Shown: in pieces, positions 1 through 5,419 of the stretch
Position numbering within the stretch: the first letter of the stretch is position 1
Layout: the number at the start of each line of letters is the position of its first letter
From: Proteobacteria bacterium UBA2383
GTDB taxonomy: Bacteria; Pseudomonadota; Gammaproteobacteria; Competibacterales; Competibacteraceae
Assembly (NCBI GenBank): GCA_002343485.1
Contig: DDST01000094.1
Span: 1-5,419 of the forward strand
Reading direction: 5' to 3'
Length of the DNA: 5,419 nt
Made by a program: the position numbers and the translations under genes
Notes under the pieces: generated by a model
The model's database searches: none
The model's input: only the letters and a program-made list of their open reading frames with translations
What the model was told of the DNA's origin: nothing

Positions 1-10
1 GTTTTTATCT

Positions 11-75
11 TTTGATAAACGAAAGCAGGGTGCTTATTGATTACCCCGCAGCTTGCTACGGAGTCGTTTATTAAA
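11..75. repeat. Nested inverted-repeat element (three-way junction fold)
   Basis: An outer inverted repeat pairs 11-22 with 64-75; the core, ATAAACGA at 15-22 with TCGTTTAT at 64-71, is perfect, and three more A-T pairs follow beyond one G-T pair. Two hairpins sit inside it. AAGCA-GGG-TGCTT (23-35) is perfect. The second, 44-63, has 9-position arms around TT with two C-A mismatches, which become G-U wobbles if the minus strand is read. Each hairpin abuts one end of the outer stem, leaving only 36-43 unpaired. This could be a small palindromic repeat (REP or MITE-like) or a structured RNA; I do not recognise the family. The pairing is seen directly, but the role is unknown. Confidence 0.45.
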
Positions 76-96
76 TTTTCCAATTAAATTTTCCAA
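71..96. repeat. 13-bp tandem duplication in AT-rich leader
   Basis: TTAAATTTTCCAA occurs twice head to tail at 71-83 and 84-96, followed by a partial third start (TTA, 97-99). The first copy overlaps the right arm of the inverted-repeat element. A small palindrome, CCAAT-TAG-ATTGG (93-105), begins inside the second copy. Replication slippage or a paired protein-binding site would both give this pattern. No convincing sigma-70 promoter could be placed on it. Confidence 0.6.
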
Positions 97-217
97 TTAG
101 ATTGGAGAAGATGGCGGATATTTTGTCGCCGCATTGGACCGAACCCCATATTCATGGGATAGCTATTTTTCCCAAGAGAATCTAGCATTCTTGGCATTAT
201 CCTTTCGATTCAATACC

Positions 218-222
218 AGGGA
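218..222 (+). promoter_or_regulatory. Ribosome binding site of the phosphatase gene
   Basis: AGGGA lies 6 nt before the ATG at 229, which is good Shine-Dalgarno spacing and supports that start. No clear -10/-35 pair was found between this site and position 100. Confidence 0.6.
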
Positions 223-228
223 TCACTC

Positions 229-1173
229 ATGAAAATCGCGTTTACATCCTGCATGCATATCGAACAATTCCCCGAGCAACGGGTTTGGCAGCAAATTGCG
301 ACAGAAAAGCCCGATTATTTATTCCTGCTCGGCGATAATATCTATATGGATTTCTTCCCTAACCTGGGTGAACCAGAACACTGGGATGACAGCCGGTTTC
401 AGGCCACCATGCTTGCCAAGTACCAGAAGCAATGGGCCGAGCTGAACTTCAAGGCGCTGTATTCAAGCTTGCGTCAGCGGCAGAATGCGGATGGCGGCGT
501 GTATGGAACCTGGGATGATCATGATTTCGCATGGAACAACGCCTGCGGCGTCGAGGTACCCGCGACCAAGCAGGCCATCGCCCGCCAGCTTTTCAATCAA
601 TTCCTGCAATGCAATCCCAACCCGGATCCTGATCAGCTTTACTACGCGATCCCGCTCAAGCACGCTGGGGAAATCATCGGCAAAGCCATTTTTCTGGACA
701 CGCGCTCTTATCGGGACCTGCCGGGGAAAGACGGACGGCTTCTCGGCAATGCGCAGCTTCAGTTCCTGAAACAGGAACTCGACCATCCCTATCTACTCAC
801 CGTGCTGTGCGCCGGCACGCCGATACGCGCGACGGGCAATGGCTGGCTGCGGTACGCCCAGGAGTATTCCCGGTTTTTGGAGATCATCGGTGATCGCAAA
901 ATCCTGTTCCTGTCCGGGGATATCCACGAAAACGCTTTCCTGCCGCCCAGCGGCGGCACGCAATTGTTCGAGATCATTGCCTCGGGAGCGGCGATTTATA
1001 AATACAAGCTGATAGGCAAGCGCCGGAACTACGGAATACTCGACTGGTCGGCGGAGGCCATCAGGGTAAAATTGGTGGATCGGCGCCAGATTCAATCCTA
1101 TACGATCAAGCACGCGGATTTCCTGGATTATGAAGAGCATGACCCGCAACCGCTCGATTCCGGAAAATCCTGA
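229..1173 (+). CDS. PhoD-like metallophosphatase (alkaline phosphatase D family), cytoplasmic form
   Basis: This 314-residue protein carries the ordered motifs of the PhoD-like metallophosphatase superfamily: TSC at 6-8, GDNIY at 35-39, TWDDHDFAWN at 94-103, LDTRSYR at 156-162 and SGDIHE at 229-234. By family analogy, C8, D36, Y39, the 96-99 acidic/histidine cluster, D231 and H233 are likely metal or active-site residues. Such enzymes hydrolyse phosphate mono- or diesters; the substrate cannot be told here. There is no signal peptide or Tat motif, because the first strand begins at residue 2, so a cytoplasmic location is predicted. It is shorter than classical secreted PhoD, which carries an extra N-terminal domain. 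The ATG at 229 is supported by AGGGA 6 nt upstream. The next gene starts 40 nt downstream on the same strand, so co-transcription is possible. Family assignment is firm; physiological role is open. Confidence 0.88.
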   Translation: MKIAFTSCMHIEQFPEQRVWQQIATEKPDYLFLLGDNIYMDFFPNLGEPEHWDDSRFQATMLAKYQKQWAELNFKALYSSLRQRQNADGGVYGTWDDHDFAWNNACGVEVPATKQAIARQLFNQFLQCNPNPDPDQLYYAIPLKHAGEIIGKAIFLDTRSYRDLPGKDGRLLGNAQLQFLKQELDHPYLLTVLCAGTPIRATGNGWLRYAQEYSRFLEIIGDRKILFLSGDIHENAFLPPSGGTQLFEIIASGAAIYKYKLIGKRRNYGILDWSAEAIRVKLVDRRQIQSYTIKHADFLDYEEHDPQPLDSGKS

Positions 1174-1213
1174 GCCGGGTCGCGGCGGGAACGAATGACC
1201 TTTAGCAACCGGG

Positions 1214-2488
1214 ATGAAAATGGCCATCATGCCTAGAATCGGAAGGATTGCGCGGACCATGATTATCCAATGGCTTGTGTTCACGAACGCCCTGGCCGAC
1301 GACAATTCTGCCCGAGTGCTTCCCCAGGGCGTTTCGCTGGTGGATGCCACGTTTTACTCCTACTTCCCGATCGATAAGCGTTACGGACCGGGGGGAGACA
1401 CGGAAGACCTGGCCGCGGATTTGAATGCGCATCTGGACAGCCGGGTATTTCCGGCGCTATCGGCGCTGGATGCGCTGGTAGGCGGCCAAGCCACGCTCGG
1501 CCAGTCGGTGGTGGACGCCAATCTGCTTTATCGCCAGTCGGATGTGTATTTGGCGTATGGCCTGACCGATCAACTGGCGTTGGTCATGAAAATTCCCTAT
1601 TTCCACATCAGGAATGAGATTCAGGCCGGATTGGATGCATCACACGCCAATGTGGGAAAAAATCCCCTTTTTGGAACGCCCGCCGATGCCTATCGCAGCC
1701 CATTGATTCCCATCGCCGCCGGGGGGACGCCGTTGAGCGACGAGGATATTCAAGACCTCCTGGGTCCGGGACTTGATGTCAATCAGGATGGCGTCCCGGA
1801 TATTCCCGGCTATGGCTACGAGCGATTTAAAACCTTTTCGGGCAGCGGAATTGGCGACATCGAACTGTATGGCAAATACCAGTTTTACGATCAGGACCCC
1901 TGGCGGCTGGCGGTGGCGAGCGGGTTGCGGCTGCCCACCGGCGCAGTGAGGGACATCGACAACCTCGCGGCGGTCGATTTCGGGGAAGGTCAGACCGATG
2001 TGATGTTCCGCATGCACGCGGATTATCTCGGGATGGAAAACCTGCCATTGAACGTGACTGTCCGTTACGATCTCCAGTTGCCGGACCGCCTGACCTTGCG
2101 CATTCCCGATGCGGTTGATCAGCCGATCACGCGCAACATCGAAGCCGTCGAGCGCGATCTTGGGGATCTGTTCGGCTTCGATGTGACCGGTCTTTACCAA
2201 TTCACGCCAGAGTGGTCGGTCGCCCTGCGATACAGCTTCACCCGCAAATTTCAGGATGCTATCGACGGCCATCTTGGGTTTACCTATTCCGCGCTGGAAC
2301 AGGAATCCGAGAGTGAAAATCAGCGCGTGGCGCTGACCGTGGGCTATTCGACCTTACAACTTTATAAAGATAAAGAGAAAACTGCCAAGATACCGTTCTA
2401 CGCCAATCTGTCCTACCGGCAACGCTTCGCCGGAGAGAACACCGTGGTTTCCCGGTACGTCGCATTGAGTCTTGGCGTTTTATTCTGA
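1214..2488 (+). CDS. Putative outer-membrane beta-barrel protein (phenol-degradation MetA/transporter-like)
   Basis: This 424-residue protein has a signal-peptide-like start: basic residues R8, R11 and R14, a hydrophobic run about 16-23, and an A-L-A cleavage site ending at A28. The mature part alternates short amphipathic strands, for example DVYLAYGLTDQLALVMKIPY (110-129), a GSGIGDIELYGKYQF segment (210-224) and SGLRLPTG (236-243). It ends in YVALSLGVLF, with the C-terminal phenylalanine typical of barrels inserted by the Bam machinery. This resembles the MetA-pathway phenol degradation-like/transporter group of barrels, whose substrates are mostly unproven. An extracellular-loop-like region contains DVNQDGVPD (188-196), a calcium-loop-like DxNxDGxxD pattern. 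The start is uncertain: no strong Shine-Dalgarno precedes 1214, and ATGs at 1220 and 1229 also keep the signal peptide. It follows the phosphatase by 40 nt and precedes the response regulator by 56 nt. Confidence 0.72.
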   Translation: MKMAIMPRIGRIARTMIIQWLVFTNALADDNSARVLPQGVSLVDATFYSYFPIDKRYGPGGDTEDLAADLNAHLDSRVFPALSALDALVGGQATLGQSVVDANLLYRQSDVYLAYGLTDQLALVMKIPYFHIRNEIQAGLDASHANVGKNPLFGTPADAYRSPLIPIAAGGTPLSDEDIQDLLGPGLDVNQDGVPDIPGYGYERFKTFSGSGIGDIELYGKYQFYDQDPWRLAVASGLRLPTGAVRDIDNLAAVDFGEGQTDVMFRMHADYLGMENLPLNVTVRYDLQLPDRLTLRIPDAVDQPITRNIEAVERDLGDLFGFDVTGLYQFTPEWSVALRYSFTRKFQDAIDGHLGFTYSALEQESESENQRVALTVGYSTLQLYKDKEKTAKIPFYANLSYRQRFAGENTVVSRYVALSLGVLF

Positions 2489-2534
2489 GGAGCACGGGTT
2501 GACGAAGGCGGCGAACGGGCATTGCGATGCGAAT

Positions 2535-2539
2535 AGGAG
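2535..2539 (+). promoter_or_regulatory. Ribosome binding site deciding the response-regulator start
   Basis: AGGAG is followed by 5 nt and the ATG at 2545. It lies inside the longer reading frame that begins at ATG 2527, which has no comparable site in front of it. This favours 2545 as the true start. Confidence 0.7.
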
Positions 2540-2544
2540 CGGTC

Positions 2545-3261
2545 ATGATAGCAACTTCGGTGGATCAAGCTGTTCAGGTGGGGTTGGTCGAGGATCAGCC
2601 TGACGCCATGCGGCGCATGGCGGCCGCTGTGCGGTCGCAGCCGGACATGCACGCCCAGTTTCGCGCGGCTTCGGTCGCGGAAGCCAAGGAGGCTCTGGCG
2701 CAGTTCCGTCCAGACGTGCTGCTGGTCGATCTGGGTTTGCCCGATGGTTCGGGCCTGGAAGTGATCGCCTTGGCCTCCCAGCAGTATCCGGCCTGTGAAA
2801 TCATGGTGTTTTCCATGTTTGGCGACGAAGCCCTGGTGCTCGCCAGCATCGAAGCCGGGGCCAGTGGCTACATTCTCAAGGATACGCCGGGCGTGACGCT
2901 CGAAGAAGCGATTCGCCAGATTCGTTCGGGCGGTTCGCCGATGAGTCCGATTATCGCTCGCCGCTTGCTGCAACGCTTGCGCAAGAGTCCGCCGGTTGGG
3001 GAGCCGCCGCGGGACCAAGCGCCCGGCCAACTGGCGATCGCCGTCGAAGCGCCAACGCTTACCGAGCGGGAAACCGAGATTCTGGTACTGATCTCGCGCG
3101 GCTACACCTACGCGGAGGTGGCAGGGTTGCTCTCGGTGAGCATCCACACCATCCAGACCCATATCAAGCATCTGTATGGCAAACTCAGCGTGCATTCCCG
3201 CGCGGAAGCGGTTTTCGAGGCCAGCAAGATGGGGTTGTTGCGAGGCGTCCTGGACGAGTGA
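2545..3261 (+). CDS. NarL/FixJ-family response regulator with LuxR-type DNA-binding domain
   Basis: This 238-residue protein, counted from ATG 2545, has an N-terminal receiver domain (about 11-130) and a C-terminal LuxR-type helix-turn-helix (about 170-230). In the receiver, E16-D17 form the acidic pocket, D62 in DVLLVDLGLPDGSG is the expected phosphorylation site, S90 is the switch residue, and K112 in YILKD is the conserved lysine. The output domain shows LTERETEIL (172-180), then the helix-turn-helix AEVAGLLSVSIHTIQTHIKHLYGKL (190-214). A proline-rich linker (about 147-170) joins them. It should be phosphorylated by the kinase encoded 4 nt downstream and act as a transcription factor. An upstream ATG at 2527 would add six residues but lacks a ribosome binding site. 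All key residues are intact. Targets are unknown; the upstream phosphatase and barrel genes are candidates by position only. Confidence 0.93.
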   Translation: MIATSVDQAVQVGLVEDQPDAMRRMAAAVRSQPDMHAQFRAASVAEAKEALAQFRPDVLLVDLGLPDGSGLEVIALASQQYPACEIMVFSMFGDEALVLASIEAGASGYILKDTPGVTLEEAIRQIRSGGSPMSPIIARRLLQRLRKSPPVGEPPRDQAPGQLAIAVEAPTLTERETEILVLISRGYTYAEVAGLLSVSIHTIQTHIKHLYGKLSVHSRAEAVFEASKMGLLRGVLDE

Positions 3262-3265
3262 CCCG

Positions 3266-5131
3266 ATGCCGCTGCTGCTGATCGTGCTTGTGCTCAGCCT
3301 GGCCGCCGCGCTGGACGCCGGCGCCGCCACGGCGGGCTCGATTGTCACGCTGCGCGAGGCTTTGGTTACGGTGACGGTCGCCGGGCAACCGGCAGCCGCG
3401 CCAACCAGGGTCCGGTTGCCTTACCGCTGGGATTGGGTCTCCGGTCAACGCGATGGACAGGCGCTTTTTCAACTCCGGCTTGATCCCCTGATGGACGCCG
3501 GAGATGAACCCAGGGCCATTTATATCCCAAAAATTGGCAATCAATTCGCAGTGCGCATCAACGGCGCGCTCGTCACGTCTCCTTTGGATGCCCAAGGTTT
3601 GCACGTTGACTTCGCCAAGGCGCCTCGCTTTATCGCCATCCCGAAAGCGCTGTTGCGCGGCGACGATCTGCTGGAAATCACGATTCACGCGCAGGCGTTG
3701 CGCCGGGGTGGATTGTCCATCGTTTACTTTGGCGTTGAGAGCGACGTGGAACGTGAATTCAGCGCAGCCTACCGATGGCGAATCAACGGTTCGCTCATCG
3801 TGGTGTGCATCAGTTCGGTGGTGGGCTTGTTCGCGCTGTTGCTCTGGTCGCAGCAGCGCGATCCTTTGTTCATGATCTTCGGGGTGGCCGAACTGGTCTG
3901 GGCGTTCCGCGTCGGCGACGTGCTGATCGATAGACCGCCGCTCGGCTGGCCCGCCTGGGGCGTCGCCATGGCCTTCGCCTATGCGCTGTATGTCGGCCTG
4001 ACGGCCCGGCTGACCATGCAGGTGCTGGCGATCGAGCGGCGCTGGTTCCTTTTGGTTTGGCGGGCGTATGTGCTTGGCGCGGTGGGGGTTAGCCTGGCTG
4101 CCTTCAACCAGGGCTATCTGATCCTTTGGACCCTCTGGCTGGGATTAATGATCGCACTGGCCGTGCTTTGCGCCGGGGTGGCGCTCCAAGCCGCCTGGTG
4201 CAGCCACCGGTGCGAGCAGGTCATGGTAGCGTTGGCGCTGTGGGTGGGGGTGCTGGTGGGGATTCGCGACTGGGTTTACGTTTGGCTGACGCCAGACTCT
4301 TTTGGGGATTCCTCGTGGGTGCGCTACGTGTCCATTCTGTTCTGCCTGACGATGGGGTTCATCATTGCCGATCGCTACACGCGCGCCGTTCGCGAATTGC
4401 GCGCCCTGAACCAGACCCTCGCCGAGCGGGTCGCTGAGCGCGAGCGTCAGCTTGCCGCTTCTTTCGAGCAAACCAGGGAGGTGTTACAACAAGCCGCTGC
4501 CCTTGCTGAGCGCCAACGCCTGATGCGCGACATGCACGACGGTTTGGGAAGCCGGTTGAGCGGGGCGCTCAACGTGCTGCGCAACGACCGGAGATCGCAT
4601 ACCGCCGCGATGGAATACATCAGCGAGGCGCTCGAAGAGTTGAAACTTACCGTGGATTCCCTGCAAGACTATGGCGGGGACCTAGGCACAATTCTGGGGA
4701 ACTTGCGCTATCGGTTGCAGGATCGCTTGCGGGTGGCTGGCGTTTCCCTCCTCTGGCGAGTGTCCGCGCTACCGCCATTCGAGAGGTTGACCCCGACCTG
4801 CGTGCGCAGCATCCAAAATCTGATGTTGGAAGTCATTACCAATGCGATACAGCATGGGGCTGCCACTGAGATTACGGTGACGGCGCGCTTCGACGCCGAA
4901 GCCAATCGCGCATGGATCGAGATTGAGGACAACGGGCGCGGGTTCGATCTCAATGCGACTCGGAGCGGTCACGGCCTGGCGCTGATCAAACAGCGCGCCC
5001 AAGAATTAGGCGGCGCGGCGATCATCGACGCCGACCCTGGAGGCGGCTGTCGTGTGCGGGCGTGGTTGCCGCATGAAATCCCGGAAGCGCCCAAGCACCC
5101 ATCGCCGTTGACTGTGACTGACAGCGGATAG
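3266..5131 (+). CDS. 7TMR-DISM-type sensor histidine kinase (HisKA_3 / HATPase_c)
   Basis: This 621-residue membrane kinase is the probable partner of the preceding regulator. Residues 1-24 form a hydrophobic signal peptide. Residues about 25-165 are a periplasmic beta-rich domain with YIPKIGNQFAVRING (86-100), like the jelly-roll DISMED domains of 7TMR-DISM receptors. Seven hydrophobic helices follow, near 175-194, 200-221, 228-251, 260-280, 283-305, 318-340 and 351-367. A coiled coil spans about 371-418. The dimerisation/phosphotransfer segment RLMRDMHDGLGSRL (418-431) places the phosphorylated histidine at H424. The ATPase domain shows an N box around N526 (EVITNAIQH), G1 at DNGRGF (555-560) and G2 at GHGL (568-571), so it looks active. 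The ATG at 3266 was chosen because it begins the signal peptide and sits 4 nt after the regulator stop, which fits translational coupling. An in-frame ATG at 3176 would overlap the regulator by 86 nt. The signal peptide lacks the usual basic n-region, which leaves slight doubt about the start. The ligand is unknown. Confidence 0.9.
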   Translation: MPLLLIVLVLSLAAALDAGAATAGSIVTLREALVTVTVAGQPAAAPTRVRLPYRWDWVSGQRDGQALFQLRLDPLMDAGDEPRAIYIPKIGNQFAVRINGALVTSPLDAQGLHVDFAKAPRFIAIPKALLRGDDLLEITIHAQALRRGGLSIVYFGVESDVEREFSAAYRWRINGSLIVVCISSVVGLFALLLWSQQRDPLFMIFGVAELVWAFRVGDVLIDRPPLGWPAWGVAMAFAYALYVGLTARLTMQVLAIERRWFLLVWRAYVLGAVGVSLAAFNQGYLILWTLWLGLMIALAVLCAGVALQAAWCSHRCEQVMVALALWVGVLVGIRDWVYVWLTPDSFGDSSWVRYVSILFCLTMGFIIADRYTRAVRELRALNQTLAERVAERERQLAASFEQTREVLQQAAALAERQRLMRDMHDGLGSRLSGALNVLRNDRRSHTAAMEYISEALEELKLTVDSLQDYGGDLGTILGNLRYRLQDRLRVAGVSLLWRVSALPPFERLTPTCVRSIQNLMLEVITNAIQHGAATEITVTARFDAEANRAWIEIEDNGRGFDLNATRSGHGLALIKQRAQELGGAAIIDADPGGGCRVRAWLPHEIPEAPKHPSPLTVTDSG

Positions 5132-5147
5132 CGTTCCCAAGGGAGCG
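5132..5147 (+). other. Short hairpin directly after the kinase stop codon
   Basis: CGTTCCC (5132-5138) pairs with GGGAGCG (5141-5147), with one T-G wobble and a 2-nt loop that would open slightly. An alternative pairing joins GCGTTC (5131-5136) to GAACGC (5154-5159). No T-tract follows. It may be an mRNA 3'-end stabilising structure or chance. Confidence 0.25.
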
Positions 5148-5184
5148 ATGGCTGAACGCATGAGGGAAGTGGCGACTTGGCGGC

Positions 5185-5210
5185 CAGACGCAAGGCGTTC
5201 CTTGCGTCTG
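5185..5210. terminator. Perfect 10-bp hairpin, possible operon terminator cut by an insertion
   Basis: CAGACGCAAG (5185-5194) and CTTGCGTCTG (5201-5210) are perfectly complementary around a 6-nt loop, GCGTTC. It lies 53 nt after the kinase stop, where an intrinsic terminator is expected. No T-run follows on either strand. On the plus side the next base, 5211, looks like the first base of the insertion sequence, so a T-tract could have been displaced by the insertion. It could instead be a repeated palindrome used as an insertion target. The stem is certain; the terminator role is inference. Confidence 0.4.
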
Positions 5211-5419
5211 CAGGGCAATCGCGCTATGAGGAGGCGGGAGTCACGATGCCCAAGAGGCGGTTTAACCGATAACGGTCATTGAGAGCCGCACGAATTTTCC
5301 GCTGTTTGAGGCTATCGCGGATCGGGCCATTGTGACGCAGGGTATTCAAAGCGACCCGGCGAATCAGCGCGAGATTTTCGGCGGAGTGGTCACGTCGCGT
5401 CCGACAAGCATCTTCGCCA
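5211..5419 (-). mobile_element. Partial insertion sequence, ISAs1 family (right end)
   Basis: The transposase C-terminus encoded here is of the ISAs1 type. The likely element end is CAGGGCAATCGCGC, starting at 5211, 13 nt outside the transposase stop. A CAGGG-like terminus agrees with my recollection of ISAs1-family ends, but the other inverted repeat is outside the window, so the boundary is provisional. ISAs1 elements usually make target duplications of about 8-10 bp; here one copy would be the last 8-10 bases up to 5210, the right arm of the hairpin. Confidence 0.6.
5224..5419 (-). CDS. ISAs1-family transposase, C-terminal 64 codons (cut by window edge)
   Basis: On the minus strand an open frame enters at the window end and stops at TAG (complement of 5224-5226). 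Its first residues read GEDACRTRRDHSAENLALIR, followed by RVALNTLRHNGPIRDSLKQR. The pattern ED-CR-R--(N/H)-AENLA-IRR-ALN is the conserved C-terminal signature of ISAs1 (H-repeat associated) DDE transposases, and the tail RYRLNRLLG is also typical of such ends. The start and most of the catalytic domain lie outside the window, so intactness cannot be judged. The visible part has no frameshift or internal stop. The gene is convergent with the kinase gene and unrelated to it in function. Confidence 0.82.
   Translation of the reverse strand, partial: GEDACRTRRDHSAENLALIRRVALNTLRHNGPIRDSLKQRKIRAALNDRYRLNRLLGIVTPASS

Noticed and set aside
11..75. Integron attC site
   Set aside because: The size and imperfect palindrome fit loosely, but the ends lack the RYYYAAC and GTTRRRY core sites and no cassette array is near.
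155..200. Promoter or terminator in the phosphatase leader
   Set aside because: CATTAT at 195-200 has no -35 partner, and the small TGGGA/TCCCA and CCCAT/ATGGG pairs are too short to count as a terminator.
1..228. CRISPR array, tRNA or riboswitch in the leader
   Set aside because: There is no spaced repeat series, no tRNA cloverleaf with conserved TTC/CCA features and no recognisable riboswitch core.
2363..2380. AT-rich TATAAAGATAAAG stretch as a promoter
   Set aside because: It encodes a lysine-rich turn in the barrel protein and has no matching -35 box.
2499..2528. Internal promoter before the response regulator (TTGACG box)
   Set aside because: TTGACG at 2499-2504 resembles a -35 box, but no acceptable -10 lies 16-18 nt downstream.
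2487..2600. Small TTG-start frame after GAGGAG at the barrel stop codon
   Set aside because: The Shine-Dalgarno is good, but the 34-codon product is glycine/serine-rich, out of frame with the regulator and overlaps its start; it looks like chance.
2413..3348. Long minus-strand open frame of 311 codons opposite the response regulator
   Set aside because: It is antisense to a gene with all its receiver and helix-turn-helix motifs intact; its translation shows no recognisable domain, and it is a common shadow of GC-rich coding DNA.

Overview
The window reads as a chromosomal segment of a Gram-negative bacterium, most likely a gammaproteobacterium. The grounds are an outer-membrane beta-barrel protein ending in phenylalanine, a NarL/LuxR-type two-component pair with a 7TMR-DISM sensor, GC-rich coding sequence, and an ISAs1-type transposase fragment. 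The genus cannot be fixed from the sequence alone.

Layout. Bases 1-228 are an AT-rich non-coding leader. It holds a nested inverted-repeat structure (11-75) that can fold as a three-way junction, a 13-bp tandem duplication (71-96), and a good ribosome binding site just before the first gene. Four genes then run on the plus strand with short gaps: a compact, signal-less PhoD-like metallophosphatase (229-1173), a predicted outer-membrane beta-barrel of the phenol-degradation/transporter type (1214-2488), a NarL-family response regulator (2545-3261), and a 7TMR-DISM sensor histidine kinase (3266-5131) starting 4 nt after the regulator stops. After the kinase comes a 79-bp gap with two hairpins. 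The second hairpin is a perfect 10-bp stem that directly abuts the probable right end of an ISAs1-family insertion sequence. The C-terminal 64 codons of its transposase lie on the minus strand (5224-5419) and run off the window edge.

How the genes may work together. The kinase has a signal peptide, a periplasmic carbohydrate-binding-like domain, seven membrane helices, a coiled coil and a HisKA_3/HATPase core with all key boxes, so it should sense a periplasmic ligand and phosphorylate the adjacent regulator at D62. The regulator should then bind DNA through its C-terminal LuxR helix-turn-helix. The phosphatase and the barrel lie immediately upstream in the same direction and could be co-transcribed with, or controlled by, this pair. 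That link is inferred from gene order only.

No clearly new multi-gene system is visible. The most unusual items are the folded element at the left edge and the insertion sequence seated exactly at the foot of a hairpin that may once have been the operon terminator.
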